NCBI GenBank assembly: GCA_013152135.1
Contig: JAADGX010000004.1
Location: 1-6,810, forward strand
Origin: Chlorobiota bacterium
Lineage (GTDB): Bacteria; Bacteroidota; Ignavibacteria; SZUA-365; JAADGX01
Direction: 5' to 3'
DNA: 6,810 nt
In this document: piece after piece, positions 5,984-6,810 of the stretch
Layout: each line of letters starts with the position of its first letter
Numbering within the stretch: the first letter of the stretch is position 1
Translations under genes and position numbers: made by a program
Notes under the pieces: model-generated
Databases searched by the model: none
What the model saw: the letters and a program-made list of their open reading frames with translations, nothing else
What the model was told of the DNA's origin: nothing

Positions 5984-6810
5984 TCAGCGCGATAATACCA
6001 TCTTTTGTGATGCAACAAATGGTGCAGTGCTGCCATCGACCGGCTGCGCCTCAATGCGATAGATATAAATACCGCTGGAGACTTCGTTGCCGAAATCATC
6101 AATAGCACTCCACTCGGTCAGGTAACGACCACTGGGTTGAGTCAAGTTCAACAGTGTCGCGACTTCCCGGCCAAGAAGATCATAGACCTTGATGGTAACA
6201 TGGCTTTCCACGGGCAGCAAGTATCCGATCGAAGTGGATGGATTGAACGGGTTCGGATAGTTCTGCTCGAGAGCAAAGTCCGTCGGCACAGGTTTGCTTT
6301 CAACAACCGGCGGAGGATTGTAGCCCTTGTTCAAGTGAATGGTCGTAACCGTCATGTCCGCGATTTTTGCGGAACCGATGATGACATCGCTGGTATTTTC
6401 GAGCGAGACAACATCACGTCGAATATTCGCAGGAACCTTACCGCCTGTACCGGAGACCATCTGTTGTTGATACTCTTCCATGGAACGACGAACTTCATCA
6501 GCGCTCATGCCGGGAACCTGCAGCATCGGAATATCCGTGGGATCAATATTCGCGAACTTACTGGTATTGCGTTCGGTCGCTTTCATAAGAGCGATCCTTG
6601 CAGCTTCAGCTTTTTCTTCAGCGAGTTGTTGGATTCGAGCTGCTTCCTCGCTTTGGAACACATTGAGAAGTTCGGCCCGGTCTTTCATCAGCGTTCTGGA
6701 AGCAATCGAGAGATAGTTGCCCTTGTGTACAAACGCGCGGGCTGCTTCCTCGTTCATGCTCGAACGATCACCCAACCATAGAACAGCCGATGCGTCTTCA
6801 AATGGATTCG
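5984..6810 (-). CDS. Secreted protein with Por/type IX-like C-terminal sorting domain (partial, 5' end beyond right edge)
   Basis: The frame is open from base 6810 to TGA 5986-5984, about 275 codons, and no start is needed inside the window (an in-frame TTG at 6775 is internal). The first visible residues are NPFEDASAVLW. A charged, Ala/Glu-rich helical stretch follows (about 6685-6566: KDRAELLNVFQSEEAARIQQ, then LAEEKAEAARIAL), probably coiled coil. Next is a linker with a Pro-rich end (NPPPVVESKPVP). The last 97 residues (from about 6277) are a sorting-type domain: FALEQNYPNPFNPST, VTIKVYDLLGREVATLL, SGIYIYRI and terminal QKMVLSR. This beta-sandwich tail (FlgD-Ig / T9SS type A-like) is known on proteins exported across the outer membrane and anchored or released in FCB bacteria. 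The upstream functional domain is outside the window, so the role is unknown. A strong terminator follows, making it a unit separate from the sugar operon. Confidence 0.88.
   Translation of the reverse strand, partial: NPFEDASAVLWLGDRSSMNEEAARAFVHKGNYLSIASRTLMKDRAELLNVFQSEEAARIQQLAEEKAEAARIALMKATERNTSKFANIDPTDIPMLQVPGMSADEVRRSMEEYQQQMVSGTGGKVPANIRRDVVSLENTSDVIIGSAKIADMTVTTIHLNKGYNPPPVVESKPVPTDFALEQNYPNPFNPSTSIGYLLPVESHVTIKVYDLLGREVATLLNLTQPSGRYLTEWSAIDDFGNEVSSGIYIYRIEAQPVDGSTAPFVASQKMVLSR

Noticed and set aside
6137..6781. Plus-strand open frame of 214 codons
   Set aside because: It is antisense to the secreted-protein gene, whose sorting-tail motifs are unmistakable on the minus strand.
1..6810. 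CRISPR array, insertion sequence, tRNA/rRNA or phage genes
   Set aside because: No repeat-spacer periodicity, transposase, terminal inverted repeats, cloverleaf or structural RNA signature was seen on either strand.

Overview
The window looks like a chromosomal fragment from a bacterium of the Fibrobacterota-Chlorobiota-Bacteroidota (FCB) superphylum. An Ignavibacteria-, Kapabacteria- or Calditrichota-like lineage fits better than classical Bacteroidota. The main clue is the right-hand gene, whose product ends in a 'YPNPFNPST ... GREVATLL ... SGIYIYRI ... QKMVLSR' C-terminal domain. That domain is the sorting-signal-like tail abundant on secreted proteins of these groups. Base composition is roughly balanced, and every confident gene is on the minus strand. 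The lineage is inferred from protein style only; there is no rRNA or tRNA here.

Layout in the direction of transcription (right to left): (i) 6810-5984, the 3' part of a gene for a secreted, C-terminally sorted protein, followed by a strong intrinsic terminator at 5926-5962. (ii) 5925-5562, about 360 bp with no secure gene but with a good sigma70-like promoter candidate (5642-5670) and a clear ribosome binding site (5569-5575). (iii) 5561-555, five closely spaced genes: an extended-SDR NAD-dependent epimerase/dehydratase, a sugar-1-phosphate nucleotidyltransferase, a GHMP kinase of the HddA type, a SIS-domain phosphoheptose isomerase of the GmhA type, and UDP-glucose 6-dehydrogenase. (iv) 554-457, a short gap with two inverted repeats, one of them a perfect 11-bp palindromic pair. 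(v) 456-1, the 5' part of an unrecognised gene running off the left edge.

The isomerase, kinase and nucleotidyltransferase match three of the four steps of nucleotide-activated D-glycero-D-manno-heptose synthesis (sedoheptulose 7-phosphate to heptose 7-phosphate to heptose 1,7-bisphosphate, then nucleotide transfer). The GmhB-type phosphatase is not in the window. UDP-glucose dehydrogenase supplies UDP-glucuronate. The SDR enzyme probably modifies a nucleotide sugar, but its substrate cannot be read from sequence. The block is best described as a nucleotide-sugar supply operon for a surface polysaccharide or glycoconjugate. No glycosyltransferase, flippase or polymerase is visible, so the final polymer is unknown.

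I do not see a clearly new defence, mobile or RNA system. The least explained items are the left-edge gene with its palindrome, the 360-bp leader or intergenic region, and the substrate of the SDR enzyme.
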